This document shows, one piece after another, positions 28,783 through 40,586 of a DNA stretch of 64,000 nt. Source of the DNA: Myxococcales bacterium (GTDB taxonomy: Bacteria; Myxococcota; Myxococcia; Myxococcales; Myxococcaceae); contig JACPVI010000025.1 of the NCBI GenBank assembly GCA_016191815.1, forward strand, positions 45,745 through 109,744, given 5' to 3'. The notes under the pieces are model-generated. The model did no database searches and was not told the DNA's origin. It was given only the letters and a program-made list of their open reading frames with translations. The position numbers and the translations under genes are program-made. Numbering within the stretch: the stretch's first letter is position 1; each line of letters begins with the position of its first letter.

Positions 28783-30081
28783 TTACTTGCAGCGCTCCGC
28801 GGCCATCGCCTTCCCCAGTCCAGCCGCCTTGCAGAAGCTCTCCTTGGCGGCGGCCGTCTCCGCTTTGGCCCCCGGCTCGTCACCCCTCGCCGAGGCGGCG
28901 CGGGAGAGTGCCTCGTGCGCCATCCCCAGGAAGAAGTGCGAGTCGGCGTCCTTCGCGTCCTTCGCCACCAGCGCCTCGAACATCGGGACCGCCTCGGCGA
29001 GCTGGCTCTGCTGGAGCTTCAGCATCGCCAGGTTGAAGCGCGCCTTCCGAAAGGCCGGCGCCAGCTCCAGCGCCTTCGCATAGCGCGCCTCCGCTTCGGC
29101 CAGGTCCTTCGCCCTCACCGCCGCGTTCCCCGCCAGGTTCTCCGCCGCGGCAAACCCCTTGCAGGCGCGGGCGCGCGCGAGCTCCTCCTCCGCGGGCTGT
29201 CCCGCCAACGACTTGGCCTTGGCCAGGAAGTACCAGTGCTCGGCGGTCCCCGGCGCTCCGGCAGCCTCGAGCTGGCGCAGGATCGCCACCGCCACCTCCG
29301 GGTTCGCCGAGTCCGCGCCGGAGAGTCTCCCCGCTGCGTCCGACAGCTTGCCCAAGAGGGCCGGATTGTCCGGGCGGCACGAACCGGGAGGTACCGGCTC
29401 GCCGGCCGCTCGATAGACGCCATCGAGCCGCGCCGTCGAGCCCGCGGGATCTCCGCGCATGAAGAGCACATAGGCGCCGCCTCCCGCCGCCGCCAGGACG
29501 AACACGGCGGCGATCCCGAGGGCCATTCCTCGCCCGCCCGACTTCTGCGCCAAAGGCCTCGCCACCGCCGATGATCCCGCGTAAGGGGTCGCCCGATCCT
29601 TCACCACCGGCGAGGCGCCCTCCGGGGGGACCGGCTGGCCGGCGGGCCCCGAAGTGCTCGGGTACTTCGCCGCGTACCAGGTGAGGATCGCCAGCATCGA
29701 GTTGAGCGCGGTGGCGGCCTCCTCCAGGCCGACCCTCACTCCTTCGTCGTGCAAGCTCCCCGCGTGGTCGTGCGAGCTCAGGTTCCCCCAGGCCTGCACC
29801 GTCCCCATGTGGGCGAGCACGGTGGTGGGGACGACTCCGGAGTTGGCCGACTGGCGGAACTTGGTGATCAGCTCGTCGAGCATCGCCTTGCCCGGCGTCT
29901 GCTTGAGCTCCGTCGCCACCAGCGAGCGGAGCAGCATCTCCAGCACCAAGCGCGCGCTCTGCATCGCCCCCTTGTAGTCGTTGGAACGCGCCCGGCCGAC
30001 CAGCGCGGCGAGGTCGTCACTGGCGCGGCCGAACTGCGGCGCCAGCTGTTCCACCTTCTTGAGAAGGGCTTCGATCTCCAT
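28783..30081 (-). CDS. HEPN/DUF4145-like, TM, TPR protein
   Basis: 432 residues in three parts. The first 140 resemble a DUF4145/HEPN helical domain, with LVLEMLLRSLVATEL and the GNLSSHD segment where active HEPN domains have R-x4-6-H; the arginine is missing. A Pro-rich linker precedes one membrane span (about 186-208). The C-terminal 220 residues carry TPR-like helices (LAEAEARYAKALELAPAFRKAR). The topology would be HEPN-like domain inside and TPRs outside. It could couple a cytoplasmic response to envelope events. It is divergent to the second caspase, with an 86-base shared upstream region. Confidence 0.75.
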   Translation of the reverse strand: MEIEALLKKVEQLAPQFGRASDDLAALVGRARSNDYKGAMQSARLVLEMLLRSLVATELKQTPGKAMLDELITKFRQSANSGVVPTTVLAHMGTVQAWGNLSSHDHAGSLHDEGVRVGLEEAATALNSMLAILTWYAAKYPSTSGPAGQPVPPEGASPVVKDRATPYAGSSAVARPLAQKSGGRGMALGIAAVFVLAAAGGGAYVLFMRGDPAGSTARLDGVYRAAGEPVPPGSCRPDNPALLGKLSDAAGRLSGADSANPEVAVAILRQLEAAGAPGTAEHWYFLAKAKSLAGQPAEEELARARACKGFAAAENLAGNAAVRAKDLAEAEARYAKALELAPAFRKARFNLAMLKLQQSQLAEAVPMFEALVAKDAKDADSHFFLGMAHEALSRAASARGDEPGAKAETAAAKESFCKAAGLGKAMAAERCK

Positions 30082-30154
30082 GCGGCGTGTTTAGACGATC
30101 CTCGCCCCGCGAAAAAGCGCCGTCGCTTGCGCAGCACCGGGCCCTTTGGGGTCG

Positions 30155-30160
30155 TACACT
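30155..30160 (+). promoter_or_regulatory. -10 box, probable leaderless start of the second caspase
   Basis: TACACT lies 7 bases before the GTG at 30168, with no Shine-Dalgarno. Confidence 0.45.
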
Positions 30161-30167
30161 CCGAGCC

Positions 30168-31346
30168 GTGCCGGTCGCCTTCGCCCTCGCCGCCGCCTGC
30201 GCGCTCGCCGGAGCGGGCGGGAACGGCGCATTCCGGATCGCCGTGGTCGCGGGCCACCCCGACAGCGCCGGGAAGCCCTCGCTCCGGTTCGCCGAGAGCG
30301 ACGCCTCCCGGGTGGCGAGGCTCCTCGCCGAGCTCGGGGGATTCGAGCGGGGGGACGTCTCGCTCTTGCGCAGCCCGTCGGGAAAGGAGATCGAGGAGGC
30401 GCTCTCCTCCGCCCAAGCGCGCATCCTCGAGCGCCGCCGCCAAGGGGGGCAGTCACTGCTGTTCTTCTACTTCTCCGGGCATGGAGCGGCGGAAGGACTG
30501 GAGCTGGGCGAGGAGCGACTCGCCTACGGCCGGCTCCGGCAGCTTCTCGCCCAGAGCGGGGCCGACCTCAAGGTGGCCGTGGTGGACGCGTGCGGCAGCT
30601 CCTCGGTCCTTCGCACCGGCGGCCGGCCGGCCCCCGCCTTCGAGATCTCGGTGGAGGACCGCCTCACCACCACCGGCGAAGTCTTCATCGCCTCCAGCGC
30701 CGCCGGGGAGTCGGCCCTGGAGTCCGCCGAGCTGCGCGGGAGCGTCTTCACCTCCCACCTGCTCGCTGGTCTCCGCGGCGCGGCCGACCGGTCGGGCGAC
30801 GGCCGGGTGTCTCTCGACGAGGCCTACCGCTACGCGTACGAGCGCACCTCCGAGGCGGGCACGCAGCACCCGGGCTTCGGGCTCAGGCTGAGCGGCCACG
30901 GCGAGCTGGTGCTCTCGTCGCTCTCCCGCGCTCGCAGCACGCTTTCCCTGCCGGCGTCCGAGCGGCTGTCGGTGGTGGACGCCTCGAGCGGCGAGGTGAT
31001 CGCCCGGCTGGACGGCTCCGCCGCCCGCTTGCTGGCGCTTCCGCCAGGAAGGTACGAGCTGGCGGCGGTGCAGGCCGGCCAACGCCTGGCCGGCCGAGTG
31101 TCCTTGAAGGAGGGCGCCCGGGGCAGCGTCGGCTTCGGGGACCTTCGCCCCGCGCCCCCCGAGCGCGCGCACGCCGCGGCCCCGCCGGGAGTGACTCCCA
31201 CCTCGCTGGCCGGACCGGAAACCAGCCCCGCCGCGCAGTGGCCGGGGCGCTCGCCTCGCTGCAAGAGGGCCTATTTCCCGAGATCGAAGCGGCGCACCGG
31301 AGCCCGCACCGGCGGCGGTGGCCTTCGACGAGGACCCAGGCTATGA
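30168..31346 (+). CDS. Secreted caspase-like protease
   Basis: 392 residues. A signal peptide (VPVAFALAAACALAGAGG) is followed at once by the caspase fold: FRIAVVAGH, His105 in YFSGHGAAEG and Cys142 in VVDACGSSS. An EF-hand-like loop DRSGDGRVSLDEAY occurs after the active-site half, matching the one in the caspase at 26080. A beta-rich C-terminal region (about 265-345) may bind a partner. The last 40 residues are Arg-rich and unlike the rest, and coding-like sequence switches frame here (see findings). The GTG at 30168 is favoured by the signal peptide and by the -10 spacing; the frame opens 27 codons earlier. Confidence 0.8.
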   Translation: MPVAFALAAACALAGAGGNGAFRIAVVAGHPDSAGKPSLRFAESDASRVARLLAELGGFERGDVSLLRSPSGKEIEEALSSAQARILERRRQGGQSLLFFYFSGHGAAEGLELGEERLAYGRLRQLLAQSGADLKVAVVDACGSSSVLRTGGRPAPAFEISVEDRLTTTGEVFIASSAAGESALESAELRGSVFTSHLLAGLRGAADRSGDGRVSLDEAYRYAYERTSEAGTQHPGFGLRLSGHGELVLSSLSRARSTLSLPASERLSVVDASSGEVIARLDGSAARLLALPPGRYELAAVQAGQRLAGRVSLKEGARGSVGFGDLRPAPPERAHAAAPPGVTPTSLAGPETSPAAQWPGRSPRCKRAYFPRSKRRTGARTGGGGLRRGPRL

Positions 31347-31356
31347 AGCGCGGGCA

Positions 31357-31812
31357 ATGAACGCGGTCGCCGCCTTGAAGGCAAGTCCCCTGTTCAAGGG
31401 CTTCACCGACACCGGCTTGCAGATCATCGCGGGCATCGCCACCGAGAGAGCATTCCCCAAGGGGGTCCCGATCTTCGTGGAGAACATGATGGCCGATGCG
31501 CTCTTCGTGCTGGGGGAGGGCACGGTGCGCCTCACCTCCAAGAGCAAGGCCGGCGAGGAGGTAGCGGTGGGGGAGCTGGGGCCCGGCGACTACCTGGGGG
31601 AGCTGTCCCTCATCCAGCAAGGGCAGAGGATGTGCACCGCCACCGCCACCTCGGCGGTGGTGGCCTACGAGATCCGCCACGCCGACTTCCAGAAGCTGCT
31701 CGCCACCAAGCCCCAGGCCTGCCTCAAGCTCTTGATGGGGATCGTCTCCCTGTTCGGGCAGAAGGTCGTCGACAACAAGGACGCCTTCAAGGCCATGCTG
31801 TCCAACGTCTGA
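31357..31812 (+). CDS. Cyclic-nucleotide-binding domain protein
   Basis: 151 residues forming a single cNMP-binding domain: ASPLFKGFTDTG, the beta-roll with VPIFVENMMADALFVL, then the phosphate-cassette region LGPGDYLGELSLI and a C-terminal helix. The usual cassette arginine is absent near GELSLIQQGQRMC, so cAMP binding is doubtful, as in many myxobacterial members. There is no attached DNA-binding domain, so it is not a CRP-type regulator. The ATG at 31357 gives the standard fold; a GTG at 31318 would overlap the caspase gene by 29 bases. Confidence 0.8.
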   Translation: MNAVAALKASPLFKGFTDTGLQIIAGIATERAFPKGVPIFVENMMADALFVLGEGTVRLTSKSKAGEEVAVGELGPGDYLGELSLIQQGQRMCTATATSAVVAYEIRHADFQKLLATKPQACLKLLMGIVSLFGQKVVDNKDAFKAMLSNV

Positions 31813-31863
31813 TGGTCGGTTGAAACGTCCTACCTCCGGCGCGTGTTACGCTCTCCCTCCGCG

Positions 31864-32862
31864 ATGCGCCTCGTCGCCCTGACCGCCGCTCTGCTCGCCG
31901 CCTCCGCCGCCCGGGCCGAGGCCGACTGGTTCGCCAGCCTCTACACCGGAGACGGGATCGAGCTGCGCGCCGACGAGCGGGTCTTCACGCTCTACGCGCT
32001 GCTCAACGCGATGGGGTACGACGAGGCGCCGGTTTCGCGCAGCCACCCCATCCCCAAGCGCGTCTTTCACCCGGTGCGGCAACAGGTCCGGCAACGGCTC
32101 GCCGCTTCGGATCCCGAGGTGCGCAAGCTGGCCGACACCTTCTTCGATGCGCACCCGCAGCCATTGCAGCGCTACCTCGCCTTTGCGGTGTCCGTCGGTC
32201 CCCCGCCGTTCTCCGCTGCACCGCGCTCCAAGGAGCACGCCGACCTCAAGGGCCTGGAGGCGCTCCTCGCGAAGGCCTACTCGGGCTGGAAGCTCGAGGA
32301 GCTGCTCGCCTCGGTCCAGGCCGAGTACCGAAGGGGCCTCAAGGGCTACCTCACCGCCCTCGACGGCCCCATGGGACGGGCGCGGAGGCTCTTGCGCGCT
32401 CAGGAGGGCGGCCCGGAGTCGACCCTGGTGATGAACCTGCTCGACGCAAAGGACGCGGTCCGCGCGGCGATGGGGGAGGGGGCGGTGGTGATCGTGGTCG
32501 GGCCGTCCGAGAAGCCCAACCTGGAGGGCGTCCTCCGCGAGTACGCCGCCGTGCTCTTGGAGCCCCAGCTCGCCAGGCGGGCCCAGTCGGGCTGGGCTGG
32601 AGGCGCAGCGCTGCTCAAGGAAGCGCAGCTTCTGGGCGCCCATGAGCAGGGAGTGGGGGAGTACGCCGTCTCGCTGTTCGCGAGGGCGGTGGCGCTGCGC
32701 GCGCTCGAGGCGCCCGAGGCCGCCTACGAGGGTGCCGCCAAGACCGGCTACTTCGGGCTCCGCGAGATCGCCCGAGGGTTCGAAGAGGGAAGGCCGCTCG
32801 ACTCCTGGGCGATGGATGCACTGGCCAAGGCCGAGACGCGGCGGCCGGCCCCGAGGAAGTAG
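31864..32862 (+). CDS. Secreted protein of unknown function
   Basis: 332 residues; I do not recognise the family. A clear signal peptide (LVALTAALLAASAARAEA) precedes a mostly helical protein. Visible landmarks are RVFTLYALLNAMGYDEAP near the N-terminus, FFDAHPQPLQRYLAF, and VVIVVGPSEKPNLEGVLREYAAVLL in the middle. No HExxH or other catalytic motif is seen. A TACGCT box lies 11 bases before the ATG at 31864. The DedA gene follows 5 bases after its stop, so the two are probably co-transcribed. Confidence 0.7.
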   Translation: MRLVALTAALLAASAARAEADWFASLYTGDGIELRADERVFTLYALLNAMGYDEAPVSRSHPIPKRVFHPVRQQVRQRLAASDPEVRKLADTFFDAHPQPLQRYLAFAVSVGPPPFSAAPRSKEHADLKGLEALLAKAYSGWKLEELLASVQAEYRRGLKGYLTALDGPMGRARRLLRAQEGGPESTLVMNLLDAKDAVRAAMGEGAVVIVVGPSEKPNLEGVLREYAAVLLEPQLARRAQSGWAGGAALLKEAQLLGAHEQGVGEYAVSLFARAVALRALEAPEAAYEGAAKTGYFGLREIARGFEEGRPLDSWAMDALAKAETRRPAPRK

Positions 32863-32867
32863 AAGGC

Positions 32868-33650
32868 GTGGAACAGCTGCTGCTCAACGTGGTCGGGAAC
32901 ACCAACGGGCTCGTCGCCTACGGGGCGGTGTTCATCATCCTCCTTTTGTGCGGGCTCGGGGTGCCGATGCCCGAGGACATCTCGCTCATCCTCGGCGGGT
33001 ATCTGGTCCACACTGGCTCGGCGAAGCTGCTCCCGATGATGGTCACCGGCTTCTTGGGAATCCTGGTGGGGGACTCGATCATCTTCTTCGCGGGGCGGCG
33101 CGTGGGCACCAAGGTGGGCCGGACCCCGGGCGGCTTCTTCGCGCGCATCGTCACCCCGGAGAAGCGGGCCAAGGTGGAGGGGCTGTTCGCCCGGCACGGG
33201 CAGAAGATCGTGATGATCGCCCGCTTCTTGCCGGGGGTCCGAGCGGTGACCTTCTTCACCGCCGGCTCGGCGGGGATGAGCTACCCGCGCTTCATCTTCT
33301 TCGACGGGGTGGCGGCCCTGGCCTCCGCGCCCGTCTTCGTCGTCCTGGGCTACCACTTCGGGGGCGAGCTGGAGGCTCTGATCGACGCGGTGAAGCGCGG
33401 GCAGGCACGGGTGGTGGTGGCGATCGCCCTTTTGGCGGCGGCCTATTCCGTCTACCGGTTCATCCGCAGGCGGCGCGTGCGCGCCGCGCAGCCGGCCATG
33501 GCGACGTTGCCCGCGGGGGAGAACCTGGAGGCCGCACCCACCGCGCCGCGCGGTACCGATCGCGCGGGGATCGCCTCGAGAGCCCGGATCGACGAGCCGG
33601 GCCGTTACACCGGGCGCGACCGCGCCGCCGGCATGGGCGCGTTGAAGTGA
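32868..33650 (+). CDS. DedA family membrane protein
   Basis: 260 residues with about five hydrophobic segments. The DedA/SNARE-associated core is visible: GLGVPMPEDISLILGGYL with the conserved acidic residue, GDSIIFFAGRRVG, then the FARHGQKIVMIARFLPGVR motif with its conserved Arg. DedA proteins are polyprenyl- or phospholipid-flipping transporters linked to membrane potential and drug tolerance. The C-terminal 60 residues are a cytoplasmic, Arg/Ala-rich extension longer than in E. coli homologues. It starts with GTG. Confidence 0.9.
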   Translation: MEQLLLNVVGNTNGLVAYGAVFIILLLCGLGVPMPEDISLILGGYLVHTGSAKLLPMMVTGFLGILVGDSIIFFAGRRVGTKVGRTPGGFFARIVTPEKRAKVEGLFARHGQKIVMIARFLPGVRAVTFFTAGSAGMSYPRFIFFDGVAALASAPVFVVLGYHFGGELEALIDAVKRGQARVVVAIALLAAAYSVYRFIRRRRVRAAQPAMATLPAGENLEAAPTAPRGTDRAGIASRARIDEPGRYTGRDRAAGMGALK

Positions 33651-33739
33651 AGCGCCCCCGGCTCGACGGGTAGCTGCCGACCCCCCTGGCGGTCTTTCGC
33701 ACCGGGTGAGCAATGGAAAGTGCGACCCTGGCGCGAGTC

Positions 33740-33769
33740 TTGACATCATGTCGCCAGATGATTAATCAT
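33740..33769 (+). promoter_or_regulatory. Promoter and palindromic operator of the VapBC-like pair
   Basis: TTGACA (33740-33745), a 17-base spacer and TAATCA (33763-33768) make a strong promoter. A perfect 12-bp palindrome ATGATTAATCAT (33758-33769) covers the -10 box and is a likely binding site for the ribbon-helix-helix antitoxin. The antitoxin ATG lies 7 bases after the -10, so the message should be leaderless. Confidence 0.75.
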
Positions 33770-33775
33770 GACGGC

Positions 33776-34024
33776 ATGATTCGGACGCAGATTCAGCTCG
33801 AGGACGAACAACTCGAGCAGCTGAAGCGCCGGGCTGAGTCGGAGGGAACGTCCTTGGCCGAGGCGGTTCGGAGGGCCATCGCCCTGTTCCTCCGCGGGGG
33901 ATCGACCGTGTCGCGAGGGGAACGGAAGCGGATGGCGCTCGAAGCGGCGGGCCGATTCGGCTCGGGCAAGAAGGACGCCTCCACTCAGCATGATGCCTAC
34001 CTGGCCGAGGCTTTCCGCGGGTGA
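33776..34024 (+). CDS. Ribbon-helix-helix antitoxin (VapB-like)
   Basis: 82 residues. The N-terminus fits a MetJ/Arc/CopG ribbon-helix-helix fold: beta strand IRTQIQLED followed by QLEQLKRRAESEGTSLAEAVRRAIALFL. The rest is a charged tail likely to wrap the toxin. It should repress its own promoter through the palindrome just upstream. The ATG at 33776 is chosen because the RHH strand starts there and the -10 box ends 7 bases before it. Its stop overlaps the toxin start (GTGA). Confidence 0.85.
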   Translation: MIRTQIQLEDEQLEQLKRRAESEGTSLAEAVRRAIALFLRGGSTVSRGERKRMALEAAGRFGSGKKDASTQHDAYLAEAFRG

Positions 34025-34428
34025 AGGTGTTCGTCGACACCTCCGCCCTCTACGCCATCCTCGACCGCGATGACGCAAACCACCCTTCGGCCAAGGGGGC
34101 GCTAGAGGACCTGCTCGACGCCGACGCGGTGCTGATGACCTCCAACTACGTGCTGGTGGAGACCTTCGCGCTGGTGCAGCGGCGCCTCGGAGTGGAGGCG
34201 CTTCGCGTTTTCGCAGAATCGCTGCTCCCGTCGCTCGATGTCCACTGGGTGAGCATCGCCGAGCACGGGGGCGCCCTCTCGAGCGTTCTGACCGCGAACC
34301 GGCGCGAGCTGAGCTTCGTGGATTGCGTCAGCTTTCAATTGATGCGCGACCTCGCGCTGCGGACCGCGTTCGCTTTCGACGACCACTTTGCGGAACAGGG
34401 CTTCGAGCTCTGTCCCTCTGGAGCTTGA
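34021..34428 (+). CDS. PIN-domain toxin (VapC-like)
   Basis: 135-residue PIN-domain ribonuclease. The acidic residues that hold the metal are visible: Asp6 in VDTSAL, Glu in YVLVETFAL, Asp in LSFVDCVSF and Asp in FAFDDHF. VapC toxins cleave tRNA or rRNA when their antitoxin is degraded. GTG start, four-base overlap with the antitoxin. It converges on the PilZ-Hsp70 gene. Confidence 0.88.
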   Translation: MKVFVDTSALYAILDRDDANHPSAKGALEDLLDADAVLMTSNYVLVETFALVQRRLGVEALRVFAESLLPSLDVHWVSIAEHGGALSSVLTANRRELSFVDCVSFQLMRDLALRTAFAFDDHFAEQGFELCPSGA

Positions 34429-34486
34429 CCGCCTCCGGCGAGACGATCGGGCTCAATCGCCAAAGCCCGGAGCCTGGCTCGCCCCG

Positions 34487-38296
<3,810 letters not shown>

Positions 38297-38324
38297 ATCC
38301 GAGCCGGGGCTCGACTTTGGGCCG

Positions 38325-38927
38325 CTACTTCCCTCGCCGCTTGCCCTCGTGCCGGACCTCGACCTTCTTCTCCGCGGCGGCCACCCGGCCCATCAGGTGG
38401 TCTTTGTCGTCGGGGCTCAGGGCCTCGATCGCCTGGCGCAAGGTGTCGAAGTCCAGCCGGGCGACGGTGACCATGCTGCCGCCCTTGATCTCCTGCACCG
38501 TGGGAACGTCCACCAGCTCTCGCACGTAGCGCTCGAACTCTACCCGGACGTCGGCGGTCTGCTGGACGCAGACGTCCTTGGCCGCCACCAGCGCCTGGCT
38601 CCCGTCCTGGTAGGCGAGGTCGGGGTTTCTGGCCATCGCCCCCTCGAAGGTCTGGGTGCGGTCCTTGAGGCTCTGGAAGAGGGCGACATAGGCGAGCACC
38701 CGGTCGGCTTCGGGCTTGCTGTCGCTGCGGGCCATGGCCAGCTCGCGCTGCACGTCGGCGCAGCTCACCTTGGCCAGCGCTTCGGCGTCGAGCGCCTTGC
38801 CGACCGGGCCGGTGCTGGTTTCCCTCTCCAGCCGCTCGTCCGAGGAGATGTCCTTCACGCAGGAGCAGGCGAGGACCGCCACCGGGGCAAGCACGCGAAG
38901 CAGGCGGGCGGGGAGAGCGTTTTGCAT
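38325..38927 (-). CDS. Small lipoprotein of unknown function
   Basis: 200 residues with a lipoprotein signal ([16 protein letters not shown]; the second Cys or the one before it would be lipidated). The mature part is almost entirely helical and charged, with several long amphipathic runs ([20 protein letters not shown] and further downstream). It ends in a basic tail, HEGKRRGK. No enzymatic motif. It lies between guaB and guaA on the opposite strand. The ATG at 38927 is chosen because upstream codons do not read as a signal peptide. Confidence 0.7.
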   Translation of the reverse strand: MQNALPARLLRVLAPVAVLACSCVKDISSDERLERETSTGPVGKALDAEALAKVSCADVQRELAMARSDSKPEADRVLAYVALFQSLKDRTQTFEGAMARNPDLAYQDGSQALVAAKDVCVQQTADVRVEFERYVRELVDVPTVQEIKGGSMVTVARLDFDTLRQAIEALSPDDKDHLMGRVAAAEKKVEVRHEGKRRGK

Positions 38928-38988
38928 TGGCGTCCGAAGTCTTGTAGCGCTAGAGGCTGCTGTCAACGCAACAGCCGGGAGGCGGCCG

Positions 38989-40539
38989 GTGGACGTCCAC
39001 GCTGAGAAGGTCCTCATCCTCGACTTCGGGAGCCAGTACACCCAGCTCATCGCGCGCCGGGTGAGGGAGCTGGGGGTTTACTGCGAGATCCACCGCCCGG
39101 ACCTGCCGGCCTCGGAGATTCGCGCCTTCGCCCCCAAGGGGATCATCCTCTCGGGAGGGCCGGCCTCGGTGGAGGCGCCCGCCTCGCCCAGGTGCGATCC
39201 CGCGGTGTTCGAGCTGGGGGTGCCAGTCCTGGGCATCTGCTACGGGCTGCAGCTCCTGGCGAAGATGCTGGGCGGGAGGGTGGACCAGAGCGCGCAGCGG
39301 GAGTACGGCCCGGCGGAGGTGGAGGTGGTCCGCTCGCGGGGGCCATTCGCCTCGTTCAAGAAGGGCGAGCTGTTGAAGGTGTGGATGAGCCACGGCGACC
39401 GGGTGGAATCGCTGCCGGACAACTTCTCCGCGATCGGGAGGACTCCCTCAGCGCCCTACGCGGCGGCGGCGCACGACTTCCGGCCCGTCTTCGGGCTGCA
39501 GTTCCACCCGGAGGTGGTGCACACCCCCCAGGGCAAGGAGATGCTGAAGTCCTTCCTCTTCGCCGACTGCAAGCTGTCGGGGAACTGGTCGATGAAGGGC
39601 TTCGCCCGCGAGGCGGAGGAGGCCATCAGGAGGCAGGTGGGCGACGGGAAGGTGATCTGCGCGCTCTCCGGCGGGGTGGACAGCTCGGTGGCGGCGCTGC
39701 TCATCCACCGGGCCATCGGCGACCGGCTCCAGTGCATCTTCGTGGACAACGGGCTGCTTCGGGACGGCGAGCGGGAGCAAGTGGAGTCGCTCTTCGCCGG
39801 GCGCTTCCACGTACCGGTGCGCACCGTCGACGCGCGCGCGCGCTTCCTCGCCAAGCTGGCCCAAGTCGCGGATCCGGAGCGGAAGCGGAAGATCATCGGC
39901 GGCGAGTTCATCGCGGTGTTCGAGGAGGCCTCGCGCGAGGTGCAGGACGCCCAGTTCCTCGCCCAGGGCACCCTCTACCCTGACGTGATCGAGTCCATCT
40001 CCACCAAGGGGCCTTCGGCCACCATCAAGAGCCACCACAACGTGGGTGGGCTCCCAGAGGTGATGAAGCTGCGGTTGGTGGAGCCCCTGCGCGAGCTGTT
40101 CAAGGACGAAGTGCGGGTGCTCGGGCGGGAGCTGGGGCTGCCGGAAGAGCTGGTCGGGCGCCACCCGTTCCCCGGCCCGGGGCTGGCCATCCGGGTGCTG
40201 GGAGAGGTCACCGAGGAGCGCTTGGCCACGCTGCGCAAGGCGGACTGGATCGTCCAGGACGAGATCCGCAAGGCCAAGCTCTACCGCGAGCTGTGGCAGG
40301 CCTTCGCGGTGCTCCTGCCCATCCAGAGCGTGGGGGTGATGGGGGACGAGCGCACCTACGAGGCCACCGCGGTCTTGCGCGCGGTCACCAGCCTCGACGG
40401 GATGACCGCCGACTGGGCGCGGCTGCCCTACGAGGTGCTGGAGCGGATCTCCTCGCGCGTCATCAACGAAGTGCGCGGGATCAACCGGGTGGTCTACGAC
40501 ATCTCCTCGAAGCCGCCCGCCACCATCGAATGGGAATAG
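38989..40539 (+). CDS. guaA: GMP synthase (glutamine-hydrolysing)
   Basis: 516 residues converting XMP to GMP. The N-terminal class I glutamine amidotransferase has its nucleophile in GICYG, and the His-Glu pair in FHPEV. The ATP-pyrophosphatase domain begins with [12 protein letters not shown] (P-loop SGGVDSS), followed by the dimerisation domain ending in PPATIEWE, the standard terminus. The GTG at 38989 has GGGAGG 6 bases upstream and gives the normal length; the frame extends 91 codons upstream but is not GuaA-like. A palindromic repeat lies 5 bases after the stop. Confidence 0.96.
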   Translation: MDVHAEKVLILDFGSQYTQLIARRVRELGVYCEIHRPDLPASEIRAFAPKGIILSGGPASVEAPASPRCDPAVFELGVPVLGICYGLQLLAKMLGGRVDQSAQREYGPAEVEVVRSRGPFASFKKGELLKVWMSHGDRVESLPDNFSAIGRTPSAPYAAAAHDFRPVFGLQFHPEVVHTPQGKEMLKSFLFADCKLSGNWSMKGFAREAEEAIRRQVGDGKVICALSGGVDSSVAALLIHRAIGDRLQCIFVDNGLLRDGEREQVESLFAGRFHVPVRTVDARARFLAKLAQVADPERKRKIIGGEFIAVFEEASREVQDAQFLAQGTLYPDVIESISTKGPSATIKSHHNVGGLPEVMKLRLVEPLRELFKDEVRVLGRELGLPEELVGRHPFPGPGLAIRVLGEVTEERLATLRKADWIVQDEIRKAKLYRELWQAFAVLLPIQSVGVMGDERTYEATAVLRAVTSLDGMTADWARLPYEVLERISSRVINEVRGINRVVYDISSKPPATIEWE

Positions 40540-40544
40540 TGGAA

Positions 40545-40579
40545 CCCTCTCCCGCGGGCGGAAAAGGATAGGGTGAGGG
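40545..40579 (+). repeat. 3'-end palindromic repeat, copy 3
   Basis: CCCTCTCCCGCGGGCGG followed by AAAAGGATAGGGTGAGGG. It starts 5 bases after the guaA stop, in the orientation of guaA, and fills the gap to the convergent S46 peptidase gene. Confidence 0.75.
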
Positions 40580-40586
40580 TGCGCTC

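Noticed and set aside
33713..33775. Longer start for the antitoxin at 33713
   Set aside because: It would place the promoter and operator palindrome inside the coding region; the RHH strand starts at 33776.
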